A program made the translations under genes and the position numbers. From Nymphaea colorata (lineage: Eukaryota; Streptophyta; Magnoliopsida; Nymphaeales; Nymphaeaceae), in the NCBI RefSeq assembly GCF_008831285.2, contig NC_045149.1, positions 11,248,417 to 11,312,416 of the forward strand: a DNA stretch of 64,000 nucleotides, read 5' to 3'. The first letter of the stretch is position 1, and every line of letters begins with the position of its first letter. The notes under the pieces were generated by a model that was given only the letters and a program-made list of their open reading frames with translations, had not been told where the DNA came from and did not search any database. Positions 10,960 to 22,936 of this stretch are shown here, piece after piece.

Positions 10960-12190
10960 TCACCTACCCAAATGACGCCCACTGGCAGCCATCGCATCGT
11001 AGAGAACAATGGCTGCTGGTGGCCAAGAGAGAGAGAGAGAGACAACGAGAGGTTGATCGTTACCTCTAAAAATTTAGGTTTTTCTCATACCCCTGATTCG
11101 TGTGTTTGGTCATTATCTTTGTGAATCACTCCAACTATCTTCTTCATTCTCATCTTTTATCTATCTTTCATCCGTTCAAACAAGTGAATCACCGAGTGTC
11201 CATCGACGGAAAAAAGGTAGAAGGCGGAGTGAGTCGGTAACATTACCAAGTTGCCATAGCTATGAATGACAAAATCCCAAGCGGAGCCCACTTATAGTAC
11301 CTCCCCTTTTGGAGTTCATTCATCGCCGTTCAACACAATGAGGCCATCGATTGTGTCAATGGATCATCAGAGAGTGGCAATGGGTGCATAAATGAATTGT
11401 TACCATAGAGAAACAAAGTAGGGCCATTTGTGCAAGTTTTGCCTCTTTATAGTCATTTAATGAACCAAGAAACTGTTTGTGCATCAGGATTACCATATAG
11501 TTAGGGTTTCATTAACCAAGAAAAGATGGATCACAGGAGCCTTTGCGATTCGGACACTCACCCCCAAGTGGTACAACAATGCATTTGGAAGGATGGCCAT
11601 GCAGGCAGATAGAGGAGAATGGTTTGATTTATAGGACGAACATCTTGCAAGCATCTTCAATGGGTTGGCATGGAGCAACTGCTCCCTACTACTCCTTTTA
11701 TGACAAAAGTTGTAAGATTGGATGCCCCTGTGAACAAATTTTCAATTATAATTTTGTTGGTGACTCCTTGGGGCAAGGGGGAACTCTTTGAAGGGAGTTG
11801 AAGCCATGAAGTAGTGTAAAGTTTATATAAGAGGTCAAGGCTAGGCTCAGTTCCAGACCCCGTTAAAGAAGAGGAACTCACCGACAAACCTAGCTGTGAA
11901 CATCTAAATGAGCCACTGCATGTCCTTGTAGAAGCCAAATTACCTGCCAAGGTGATTGATTCAAAACTAAATCATGCCGTTGGGATACTACAGCATCTCT
12001 TAAAGTTGTTTGATGAATATTTAGATTATTACAAGATGCAGCTTGTTGAGTGGCACTCTTAGAGAAGAGAGCCCACACATGAGTCTTGAGTGTCTCACCC
12101 TTAAGAGTAGGGGCATGAACTGCACTGAAATTGTGATTGTGTGTCAGAACTATGCATTACGGCTTCACATTGTAGCTCTGTGAAGACCAT
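10960..12190 (+). pseudogene. STAR/KH RNA-binding protein pseudogene, right inverted arm (copy A)
   Basis: This is the best-preserved of the four arms. On the plus strand it reads MTKVVRLDAPVNKF from 11700, then after a one-base frame change NYNFVGDSLGQGG (KH GxxG loop; family usually GRLLGPRG), then KVYIRGQG, and from about 11850 SVPDPVKEEEL. It continues with HLNEPLHVLVEA and DYYKMQLVEW to about 12060, where a stop intervenes. STAR KH and QUA2 segments therefore run in order over about 360 bp with no visible intron, suggesting a processed copy or a single large exon. Frameshifts and stops make it non-functional as a protein gene. The arm is inverted relative to 8700-10440. Confidence 0.75.
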
Positions 12191-12367
12191 TTAGAGGGGA
12201 GAGGGAGAATGCAATGACGGGCATCGATCTCTTCAACTCAACGATTTTAAGCAGGGTAAAACGGCGATCAGTAAAAAGGGAATAATGTCTTTAATCCGAG
12301 TCATTTGCTTTGACACGATTGGATTGCTTACATTATTCCATCACGATTTGGGAAAATAGTGTCTGCA

Positions 12368-12520
12368 AAAAACTGGTCTCTCTCTCTCTCTCTCTCTCTC
12401 TCTTGCGTGTGTGTGTGTGCTGGGGTTGGGAGGAGGGCATGGTAGGCTTCAAGTCTGATGTATATTAAATGCGGGAAGATATTTCAATGGTCTTCTTGGC
12501 CACTGTAGGTGTGTGGATGA
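12368..12520 (+). repeat. Direct repeat flanking the inverted STAR/KH arms (right)
   Basis: A (CT)n/(GT)n tract is followed by TAGGCTTCAAGTCTG, TTAAATGCGGGAAGATA and TCTTGGCCACTGTAGG, repeating the motifs at 7936-8075 in the same orientation. The CT tract is the site that holds the LTR-like insertion at 40342-44182 in copy B. Confidence 0.55.
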
Positions 12521-14344
12521 AAGAGGGAGCTTCTTCATGTCATTCAAACAAAAAAAAACTTTTAAATTTTGAAGGAGCAGTGTATCCATTTCCAAGAATA
12601 AAAGTTCTCAAATCAACAAATACATGCAATCACCCACATGTTGATTTATTATATACATGAAATCTAGTATAAGAAGTGTTTCTTATGCCGGAAATGGATT
12701 TGGTGTCAATTGGAAATGCTAGAGTAAACTGACCTATAAAACTCGGTATACGAAAATTTCAACTTCAAGAATAAATATTGTTTGAAAAAGAAAATAGAAA
12801 CCAATGCAAATTGTACCAAAAAAATTAGAGACGCAAGACATTATAAACAACTTCTTCAAACTATACAATGAAAAAAGGAGACCAATGTATAGTACAGGGA
12901 GGATTTGGTGGCTTGTATTTTATAGCCAAATCACAATCCTTATATGGTAACTATAGATTCAAAAAAATTAAAGTGAAGCCATACAAATGAAGAAATTATT
13001 GGTGCAAGAAACAAAACATTAAATGTCCTACTTTCTTAGCAGAAAAATTGGCTTCTATAAGTTAATTTATTGTTATATTTTGTGCAAAAAGAAAAAAAAA
13101 TCATTTGAGAAAAATGAACAGCAAGTAGGAGGTGACAAGCTCATTTCTATATTATAAATCTTCATTTTCTATTGAAGAAATGAATAGGTGTTTTCTGCTA
13201 TATATTGATTGGCTAAATCTTCTAATCCCACGTAACGGAAATTAACGGTGGACGTCAGACCCATCATGGGACCTGCCCTACAATGGGCTAGGTTCGGGTC
13301 CACAATTTGGCCCATTGGTAGGGTTGAAAAGCATCGGGCACCCAATTTGTTAGGGTGCACTACAGCATAAATAGGTTTTAAAGACACTTCTTGTGCCTGG
13401 CACATGGATGACCATGCATTGGGACTAACCCATTGTATAAAATGTTGCATGAATATTCATATAACGTGCTTCACAAGCTTTTCGTTTCCTGCATGGTCAA
13501 GGGCAAGCAGGTGAGTTGTTTGGTGAGCACAAAGCAAAGAGAAAGCAAGTGAGCCACATGGTAAAAGCTTGTCTTCCATGCTTCATTGCATTACTTCTCC
13601 TCCCCATTTGTTGATGCGTCTTGCCGTTTGGATTGTATAGAAAGAAATCATCTACGACGACAATTTCCGTCTATCTCTCTGAGGGATTTGCTCCCCTCTC
13701 TACTCTCCCTCCTTTCCTGCTAGTGATGATACTTGCCCTTTTTTGTCTGACAGCTGATGGATCTGCCCAATTTAACAAAATGTGACCAATCAATCTGCCG
13801 TTCTCTGAGTATGGCCCTTTGTCTTGACGAGCAAATTCAAGATGGCCTCCATTAGAATTTTATAGGGACAAGACTTTAGAAGGGTGCTTACTATGGGTAC
13901 TGTTACAATAATTTTGTGGTATTTGATTAAGAGAGGGGTGTGAGATTCGCTTTTTTCCAAAGTGGCCATGAGAGGTGAAAAGGCAAAAAAAGACATGAAA
14001 AAACAAAGTATCCATTCAGATTATTACCCTTTTTAAAGTGCTCAGAGCATGACGCTTCTCTTTCCCTTCAGAGGTCCTACATGTTTTGATAAACCTTGGA
14101 TTTAACTAAGGATCTTTTGCCACATCAGGCAAACTAGATTGAATGAAAATGAAAAAATATATATTTTTATCAAATATTGGTAGGGCACCTTCAGTTGCTG
14201 GCATTCTTGGAAGGTATCAAACTAAATAAGAACCATTAATGAGGATAAGAGGAAAGACCCCATAAAATTGAGTCTTGGCCTCATCTTGATAGGTGCCCGA
14301 AATGCATAGAGTCTCAAGCTCACAACCAGTTCGATTGTTACACT
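12521..14344. other. No supported gene (copy A)
   Basis: This is AT-rich sequence matching 44353-45834. Segment 12733-13118 is present only here, between matching flanks, so it is either an insertion in A or a deletion in B. One minus-strand frame (13450-13169) is open in both copies but shows no codon-position bias in its changes. Nothing else is recognisable. Confidence 0.5.
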
Positions 14345-14428
14345 TAAAGGGTGTTTGATGACATAGAAATGACTCACAATGGAAAAGGTCTGTTCCATTT
14401 TCTTAAATTGCTATCAAATGCCGTTCAT
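14345..14428. mobile_element. Short MITE-like inverted repeat
   Basis: The left end GGGTGTTTGATGACA and the right end, whose reverse complement is GGCATTTGATAGCAA, form imperfect terminal repeats around an 80-bp core. A diverged copy lies at about 45835-45905. No target duplication could be assigned. Confidence 0.35.
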
Positions 14429-14488
14429 TGAAGAGGATGGACAACAAGGACATTGGAATGTACTGCCCATCGCATGCTCTTTTGTGGT

Positions 14489-16090
14489 TATCTTGGAGCT
14501 CCATGGAATAGAATGCACAATCGACTACTCAGAACTTTCTTGAGTGTCGTCTCCAAACAGCCCTGCTCGAAACTCATTTCCCTTTGTCTCTCCTCTACAG
14601 TTCTACTCTATTTGCTCCTCTCTCTCCCCCCTCTCACTCTACTCCCTTTCTTTTCTCCCCAGCTATCTCTACAAATCATTGACTCCTCCATTGTAGTGGA
14701 CAGACTTGCATTCATTTCTGTTGCCTCAAGGAACGTCATTCATTTTCATCGTTGCTGTGAGGTGCTTCTAGGGCAGGTCTTCTTCTCATATCTCTCTCTT
14801 TCTCTTGCTGTCTCCCTCCGTCCCTCCATGTCTCCCTCTCATTTCCATCAAATGTCTAGGGTTTTTCTAGAGCCCTAAATCACCATGGATTTGTGTGTTT
14901 TTGCGTTAAAGCGTCTTATTTGCCGATTCCTGGACTGTGCTTCCTTCTTGAGAAGCCATATGTTAAAAAGGAATGCCCTTCTCTCATTAAGCTAATTTTT
15001 AACATTATTCATGCTTGAAATTTTCTTCTCTTTCTCTGGTCATTTTTTTACTTTGAAGGATTTTGTTTTCTTTTCAATGCATTGTCATGCTTCATACAAT
15101 TCCACTTCTAAAACTTTTGGTATCTCTTCTTAAATATTCTAATCTACATTTCATGCTTTTCCAGTTTCCTTTGGGCAATGCTGTCTCTGTTCTGATTCCT
15201 TTAAAATTGCGATCAGAAGTCTTTGGTCTGTACTTTTCATTTATTAGATACCTGAAAACTGTTGTTTTCTATACTAATATTTCCATTTTTCTGTTAATTT
15301 TTCTATTTTTTTTATCGAGTTTACATTCTGAGGGTGATTTTTGATTGATAAAATGTAGGTTAAGAAACCAACCATCTGAGTTTGGAAGGCATAATTTTAA
15401 GCTCAATTTTCATGAATGATAGCACTCTTCATTGAATTTATTATCTAGTTTTACAATCCTGGTCCGGTGATTTCTTTCTACTAAAAGACTTCGTTAATTG
15501 AGTTAATTGGAAATTGTCTAGTTTTTTGAATTGGTATTCTACTATAGACATTTTTTAGTCAGTCAACAGATTTTAAATTGTAAAATCGAAGAAAGAGAGT
15601 CATCCATGGTCTGCCAAAATCCAACAAGTCTTAGAAATTTGAACAGAAAAGGAAAGTTAAATAAGTGAGAATTGTCCACAACAAAAGCTATAGAGAAAAT
15701 CAGGGAAGAGCAGAAGTGTTCTACGGAAGTAGAATTTCTTTGACTGCATTTCAAGAAGCCACATGAATAATTGTTTCAATTCTGAGAACTCAAATGCAGA
15801 TAGATTTTGTAGTTCTGTTTCCAACTGTGAGGATATAGAAGATATAGCTTTAGGTCGAACGTATTCCTCTCCTTCTTCTTTATTTGGTAAAGGAGTTGTG
15901 GTTGAACACTACCAAGATCTATATGTGCTCTTTAGTCATGTTGGCAATTTAATTATTTGCTTGTCCTTTCTTAAATGCAGGAACCAAACAGTAATGCTTC
16001 ATCCGAAGTATTATGTGGTTTTCAAGGGGAATACTAGATGCATATACAATTTGTTAGATAAAAGACTAGTTGCCAGCCAGTTGTCATAAT
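14489..16090 (+). pseudogene. Broken fragment of an unidentified gene: leader plus two exons (copy A)
   Basis: A CT-rich leader (14560-14880) with TCTAGGGTTTTT (telo-box-like) and then intron-like T-rich sequence lead to an exon at about 15580-15920. This exon contains NRKGKLNK, HMNNCFNSENSNAD and GVVVEHYQDLY. A GT at the end of DLY and an AG at about 15980 bound a short intron, after which EPNSNASSEVLCGFQGEY ends at a stop. Exon sequence is soluble, Ser/Asn-rich and basic at the start. Copy A carries a stop in the Lys-rich part and a 19-base insertion near 15716 that shifts the frame; copy B has different stops. I do not recognise the protein. Confidence 0.5.
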
Positions 16091-16622
16091 TATCTATGTG
16101 TTTGTAGTAGGTCTAGTCATGTTAAACTTTAGTGTCCATTTTAGTATTGATGTATGCCAATATATGGCCCTAGTTAAACCTTTTAAACTATTTGTACTTT
16201 GATGTTCTATGGTATCATTTGATACTCCAGCTGACTGCTTTATCATCTAGGCAACATACTTCTCAAGCGGTCAGAACGGCCATGTCTGCTTGTGCACCTT
16301 AAAGCCAATGATTGCAAGGCTGCCACATTGAATACTAGGGTTGGGTTGAGTATTAGGGGCCTATTAGGACCCAATTTGAAAGGGCAGACCCTGTCTTACG
16401 CGGGCTAGTCAACTACTCAAGAAAGTAGTGCTAGGGTGGGTATTCGGCCCATTAGGTACCCGGTCAATGGCAATTCGAAGGCCAATGCATCATGACTAGT
16501 ATAAGGTAATACAATTTTTAAAAGGAGAATAGGACCCTAATGGCCTTGAACCATCTATATTGGAAAGTAAAAATCCTACAGTCCATCCCCAATCTCTTGT
16601 CTTGCCCTCCGTCCTTTGTCAT
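16091..16622. other. No gene (copy A)
   Basis: This non-coding sequence is shared with about 51960-52484. It lies between the gene fragment and the copia LTR. No element ends could be defined. Confidence 0.5.
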
Positions 16623-16953
16623 TGTGTTGCATAGATAGTGCAGAAATAGTGCCAATGAGTGAGATCACTCTCTTTCTCTTGTTGAGTCTCATTGCGAAAA
16701 AGATTTACACTGTGTGCCTACAAGAAATTGAGAGAGTGAACGTGGGAGTTTTGGGGAAAGACAGATCGTAAACTGTTGAAATGTATGCAGAAATGAATAT
16801 CATTATAGTCAGGCTATCAACAAGTATTTATATAGAAATATTCAATTACAACTCATTTCCAATTATACTGCACTCGTTAGAACCTTATAGAGTTTTTTGA
16901 AAGAGATTTATTCCAGTACCTTCTTGAGGAAGCTTCTCATCACACTTCTAATG
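16623..16953 (-). repeat. Ty1/copia 3' LTR (minus orientation), copy A
   Basis: This corresponds to the clearer copy at 52485-52804. On the minus strand it follows a purine tract (GAGGGGAAG) and runs through a TATA-like TATATAAATAC to an end in ACACA. The TG start has changed to CA here. Confidence 0.45.
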
Positions 16954-19480
16954 CTTCCCCTCAAGTTGGCTTCCCTATATCATATAGGTCCAACTTGCTT
17001 GTTACCTTGCAAGTTGCTGTTTATCATTGACATGCTTGGTGCTCATCATCTTAGACTAAATTTTCTCTATGATAAGTGGCAATCCACTTTAATATGTTTA
17101 ATTCTTTCATGGAATACATGGTTATTGCTAATATGAATTGCTGCATAACTATTAGACTTGAGTTTCATTGCCTTGGTAGATTGAACCTGCATATCTTTGA
17201 GTGAGTATTTAATCCACATCATTTCACGTAAAACTAATGCCATTGATCTATATTATGATTTTGCACTGGATTTAGCCACAATTCTTTGTTGCTTTCTCTT
17301 CTATGACACTAAATTTCCAATAACCAAACAAAAAAAAGTCCAAAGTTGATCTTCTATCATTTGGGTGGCCCGCCCAATCAGCATCAACATACCCTATTAC
17401 ATCCAACTGATCACATCTTTGCATTAAAATACCTTTGTTCGGTGTGTTTCTCAAGTATCGTAACACCCTGTGAATTGCATCAAGATGTGGCTTTCTTGTT
17501 CAACGCATGAACAGACTGAGCAGATTTACTGCATATGGAATATACGGTCAAGTAGTAGTCAAGTAGATGAGTGGCTTTATTAATCTTTGATAGCAACCTC
17601 TATATGCTAAGACTCTCACCTTTATCTAATAGCTTGATGTTTTCTTCCATAGGGGTAGCAGCACTCTTAGCCTCTAACGTACTAATTTCTTTCAAGAGGT
17701 CCAACATATACTTCCTTTGGCATAAGAATTGCCCTTCTTTTGAATGAGCTACTTCCATGCACATGAAGTAGTGTCGAGTGCCTAAATCTTTAATTTCAAA
17801 ATGCTTTTTCAACATCTTCTTTTCGTGATCAATATCTTTTATATCACTACCTGTAATTATAATATCTTCTACATATATTGCAATAATTGTACTTCTCTTA
17901 GTTATAATCAACATGAGAATCCAATGGTCCGCTAGACTCATTTTAACGCCTTCTTCAATTAGTTTGCTATTGAGATTGGAAAACCACTATCTAGGTGATT
18001 GTTTGAACCTATACAGTGACTTCTTGAGTTTGCATTCTTGACTTTGCATATCTGAGGAGCCGTTGACTTTACTTCAAATTTTGTCGGCAACTCCATATAT
18101 ATCTCTTCATGAAGAAAAATTTTTCATGTCCATCTTAGCTAGAGGCTAATTTAAACAGCTACTAGAAACAAAAGTATTCTAACATAATTCATCTTTGCCA
18201 CTGGGGCAAAGGTTTTGTAATATCCTATTCCATACATTCATATCTTTGAAATTTCTCCTTCGTTATTATATTTGACTTTGTAAGTCCACCTACATCCAGT
18301 TAGCTTCTTGTTCTCAGTTTCACTAATGTGCAAGTCTTATAATCCTTTAGAGCATCCAATTCTTCTTCTATCATTTTGCACCATTCTCTCTTAGTCTTGC
18401 CTCTTTATAGCTTTGTGGTTTTATTTTTGTATGTATCTTCACAATATATTCTTTATGCTTTTCTGATATACCTTTGCAGGCTTGCACATAGTAAGTATGA
18501 TAATCTCTCATGAGAGTTGAACGTCTGCTTATCCTTATAGATCTTCTAACATGCACCTATTCACCTTTGTTTTCAAGCTCCATGCTGATCTCTTGTTCAT
18601 TTCCAACATTCTGTATGGTTCCTATCATAGGTTTGGCCTTAGTTGATGTCTATATACTAAGGTAGTCCTCTTATCCATTTGTTGAAGTGGTATTTCATTT
18701 GACTCTCCCTAGCTATTGTATGTGTGAAATATGCTTGGTTCTCCAGGAATTTAACATCCTTTGACTAATACACCTTGTAGCCTTTCTCATTGATTAAATA
18801 TCCTAAGAAAATACACTTGACTGCTCTTTTTCCTACTTTGTTCCTACTACATTTTGCAAGTGCACAAAGCATGTGGACTCAAATACTCAAGTGTTTTATT
18901 GATATTGGATTCTGGTTTATAACCCCTAGAGGACTTTTTAATCCACAATCACATCCAGTTGCTTCTGGCCAAAATTGACCAAGTACATTCATGTGAGACG
19001 TGACTGACCTGTCAATGTTTAAAATATGCATCTTGTTCCTCTCACAGGTCCTATTCTATTGAAGCATACTAGGAAATGTCGTTTGGTGTAGAATGTGTCC
19101 TTTTTATAGAAGTTTTTCATCTCTGCATTTATGAACTCCTCTCCATTGTCAGAAACTCAAGTAGCTCCTTCCTTCCATGCATTTTATACATCTTGCAAAC
19201 ACCTTATTTTTTATCTATATTCACATGTTGTCAGGGGAGAGACACATGTCATTTGTGTAAGCAGTTACCACAAGGTCCCAAAAAAATTAAGGGATACGAA
19301 GTTTATCGATTTACATATTGGTTATCACAAATATTTGTTTATGTATATATTGGTGTGTCTGAATCATTTGTTTGTTTATATATTGGTGCCCCTTCTTCAA
19401 TTTATTATGTATTTGAAGGGTCTAAGATTTTTTGTATTTGTCATTTAAACCAAAAAGTTGTGGTTGTGCTTTGAATATTG
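16954..19480 (-). pseudogene. Ty1/copia pol remnants: integrase, RT, RNase H (copy A and beyond)
   Basis: Minus-strand order from high to low coordinate is as expected for copia. An integrase core piece (MNVLGQFWPEA; about 19200-18960) is followed by integrase C-terminal KVGKRAVKCIFLGY (about 18850-18780), an RT start FAPVAKMN (about 18210), and the RT catalytic box as AIYVEDIIITGSD (17941-17600; consensus YVDD, so the first Asp is Glu). RNase H follows with GYVDADWAGHPNDRRST (17466-17272). Stops and frameshifts are frequent. The part below about 17975 is shared with copy B; the rest is present only here. Another copy of 18447-18530 lies at 20113-20195. Confidence 0.75.
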
Positions 19481-20590
19481 TTTCATTCATTACTATCCAA
19501 TGTGTTCAAAGTATTTTGGATCTCACATCTAGGTTTGTGGATTTTCTTGTCTGGGTGTGGATGGAGAAATTCTCCAGCCTCTTACAACATATCACCCGGT
19601 TCATTGTATCAGGTGGAAACACACCACTCGACAGAATACATCAGGTAGTCATGACTGGATGAAGCTCAAGATGGTCGGATAAATTCAGCTCCTCATATTT
19701 CCATAGTTGGCAAACCCAAGAATTGGACTCAAATCGGTAGATGACCAATCAGTGGGCACTACGAAAACAGATAGTTTCAAAGATGCGTGCAAAATATAAT
19801 GTCAGTAACATTCAAAGCTATATGTTGGTAAATATGAATTTCCACGGTCATCCAGGAGAGGGTGTCAGTCAAAAGCAGTTTTCAACGATGCATGGAGTTT
19901 TTGTGTCGTTGAAGTTGAAACCCTGGCACATCGATAAAACTAAATAGGTTTTTTTCAGTTTTACCAACATCCAATGCTGGACATCGGCAAAAGTGAAAAA
20001 ACCTATCTAGTTTTATCAATGCGGTATGGTTCTCGAGTCAACGAAACTTTTTGACATTGATGATTACCAATGTCCAACTGAGTTGTTTGCATCTCAAAAT
20101 TTATTTTGGTATGCTTTATGCTTTTCTGATATACCTTTGCAGGCTTGCACATAGTAAGTATGATATTCTCCCATGAGAGTTGAAGGTCTGCTTAAATTCT
20201 TTTGAAAGGTGCTTGTGATCATTCATAAATTCTACAAGTGAATGTGAATGCAAGAATACGTTGGTTCAATATGATTGAAAGCAAACTATCCATTCTTATC
20301 ATATTATTCATCTAAGGGTATGCATATCATTACATACATCTAGATTTATTTACATACTTGTCCTAAATATTCTCATGAAGAGGAAAAAAATTTTGAAAGT
20401 AAACTAGGCCTATAAACCATCAAGCATGGTTCCAATATTAGGTCATTATTTGAGTTTTGGTCATAGTGATGTCGATAAATAAAAATTAAAATCTCAGAAC
20501 TTGAAAAAAAAATATTTGAAAGAATGGAAGAAAGAAAATGAAAGATTTTAAGCCAAGAGGAAGAATAGGGAGAAAGAGAAAGAGATTTTG
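19481..20590. other. Unassigned repetitive DNA with a possible CACTA terminus
   Basis: No gene. CACTACGAAAACAG at 19757 resembles a CACTA-type terminus, followed by repeats with ACATCGG/ACATCCAATG words (19930-20080), but no opposite end was found. 20113-20195 duplicates the copia segment 18447-18530 in the same orientation. Confidence 0.3.
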
Positions 20591-20738
20591 AAAAGGAAGA
20601 AGGAAACATTTTAAAAAGAGAGAGAGAGATGTATATGTGTGTAAGTATATAGTTATATAAATATACATATATGAAAATTCATAAAATTAAGATGTTAAAT
20701 CTAAGAGAGAGAGAAGAAGATTTTAGAGAGAGATAGAG

Positions 20739-20809
<71 letters not shown>

Positions 20810-21815
20810 AAAGTTAGTAAAATGAGGATATTAGGAGTTTTTAGAGAGAGAGAAATAGAGAAATATATACATATGTATATATATATATATATAATTAACT
20901 CGAAGAGAGGGAGAATATTCTAGAGAAAGAAAGTGGAATATATAAACCTATAAAGGAATATGTTAAATCATAGAGAGATGAGGATAAGAGGTATTCATGT
21001 GCATGTATACGTATACAATATGTATATACACATGCATTTATGAAATTTAAAATCAAGAGGTAACTTAGATCATATCCGAATTTGATTTTTTTTTTATGTA
21101 GGCCGAAGAGGAACTCGGGCTTGTGCAAGAGCCTAGGCTAAGTGTCCAAGGTCTCATTGAAGAGGGTTTTTATTTTCAAAATTATTTTGAAAACATGATT
21201 CAATATATTTTCATATAAGTATAAAACAATAATCATTTCATCTATTTCAAGAAAATTTATTTATCCCACTATTAGATATGAAAGAAAATCAAGCACACAC
21301 GAAATAGAAAGAAAGCTCTTATTGGGATCCCTAACCGGGTGATTAAAAAAAATGCTAAAGGTGAGATTGTCATGAAGATGCACTTTAATATGTACACGTT
21401 CGTAAGGGATTTTCTCGGTTGGACAAATTTCAACCTCAAAAATCAATACAATAATAAAGAAATCACAATCCAAGCACTCATTTTTACCATTCATTTGTAC
21501 ATTAATAAAAAAATCAGCCTATTATCCATTAATATCATCTCAAACATGAAGAATGCACACATTTAATGTGAAAGAAATAAAATAAGCATATTTTAAAAAT
21601 AATTGGAGAAATGAAAATTATTTCGTGATGCTCATAGTCGCGATGTACTCAAGAGTAGCTCTTGACTTCAGATAGAGATATTTAGAGCTCTCTTGCCTTA
21701 CCTTCGGATCTTATGTTAAACATAGAATTGTTAGAGTAACATTTGATAAATTTTATGTGCTCCAAAGAATCATTCTGTTTTTATTACTATGCCCTACGAG
21801 ATTACTTCATCCCAT
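20591..21815 (+). repeat. Local tandem duplication, unit 1
   Basis: This 1.2-kb AT-rich, GAGA-rich unit ends in a copia RT scrap (ACATAGAATTGTTAGAGTAAC). It is followed directly by a second copy. Unit 1 contains an extra (TA)n tract and neighbouring GAGA block (about 20743-20895) missing from unit 2. No coding sequence. Confidence 0.85.
20743..20795. repeat. (TA)n microsatellite
   Basis: An uninterrupted TA dinucleotide tract of about 50 bp within tandem unit 1. Confidence 0.95.
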
Positions 21816-22936
21816 AAAAGGAAGAAGGAAACATTTTAAAAAGAGAGAGAGGGAGGGAGAGAGATGTATATGCGTGTAAGTATATAGTTATATAAATATA
21901 CATATATGAAAATTTGTAAAATGAAGATGTTAAATCTAGGAGAGAGAGAGAGAAGAAGATTTTGGAGAGAGATAGAGAAATATATATATATATAATATAA
22001 TTAACTCGAAGAGAGGGAGAATATTCTAGAGAAAGAAAGTAGATTATATATATACATCTATAAAGGAATATGTTAAATCATAGAGAGATGAGGATGAGAG
22101 GTATTCATGTGCATGTGTACGTATACAATATGTATATACACATGCATTTATGAAATTTAAAATCAAGAGGTAACTTAGACCATATCTGAATTTGATTTTT
22201 TTTTATGTAGGCCCATGAGGAACTTGGGCTTCTGCAAGAGCCTAGGCTAAGTGTCCAAGGCCTCATTGAAGATTGAAGAGGGTTTTTATTTTTAAAATTC
22301 TTTTGAAAACATGATTCAATATATTTTCATATAAGTATAAAGCAATAATCATTTCATCTATTACAAGAAAATTTATTTCTCCCACTATTAAATATGAAAG
22401 AAAATCAAGCACATACGAAATAGAAAGAAAGCTCTTATTGGGATCCCTAACCGGGTGATTAAAAAAATTGCTAAATGTGACAATGTCATGAAGATGCACT
22501 TTAATATGTACACATTCGTAAGGGATTTTCTCAGTTGGACAAATTTCAACCTCAAAAATCAACACAATAATAAAGAAATCACAATCCAAGCACTCATTTT
22601 TACCATTCATTTGTACATTAATAAAAAAAAAATCGGTCTATTATCCATTAATATCATCTCAAACATGAAGAATGCACACATTTAATGAACAAAGAAATAA
22701 AATAAGCATATTTTAAAAATAAATGGAGAAATGAAATTTATTTTGTGTTGCTCATACTTGTGATGTACTCAAGAGTAGCTCTTGACTTCAGATAGAGATA
22801 TTCAGAGCTCTCTTGCCTTACCTTCAGATCTTATGTTAAACATAGAATTGTTAGAGTAACATTTGATAAATTTTGTGTGCTCCAAAGAATCATTTTGTTT
22901 TTATTACTATGCCCTACGAGATTACTTCATCCCATA
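21816..22936 (+). repeat. Local tandem duplication, unit 2
   Basis: This is the second copy of 20591-21815, joined at a short AAA/AAGG microhomology after CCCATA. Its right part (from about 22815) merges into the start of segmental copy B, showing that the copia RT scrap sits at the junction. Confidence 0.85.

Larger units (their letters stand above)
3278..17975 (+). repeat. Segmental duplication, copy A
   Basis: This roughly 14.7-kb block is colinear and same-strand with 22815-58738. Anchor matches include 3278-3976 with 22815-23500, 4246-5300 with 23502-24625, 6100-7573 with 24730-26342, 7569-11728 with 32434-36780, 11724-12390 with 39686-40341, 12390-14496 with 44183-45991, 14489-17663 with 49574-53505, and 17659-17975 with 58427-58738. 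Hand comparison of two short stretches gives about 5-7% difference. This copy keeps the unoccupied target sites of the five elements present in copy B. Small indels separate the copies, for example extra DNA here at 3977-4245, 5750-6100, 10682-10905 and 12733-13118. Confidence 0.9.

Noticed and set aside
10472-10963. 163-codon minus-strand frame in the spacer of the inverted repeat
   Set aside because: Leu/Cys/Phe-rich low complexity. Copy B has lost 223 bp of it, so there is no sign of selection.
13169-13450. 93-codon minus-strand frame that is open in both copies (also 44732-44956)
   Set aside because: About ten differences in 220 bp are mostly amino-acid changing, and the frame end differs between copies. 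It stays open because the copies are young, not because of constraint.
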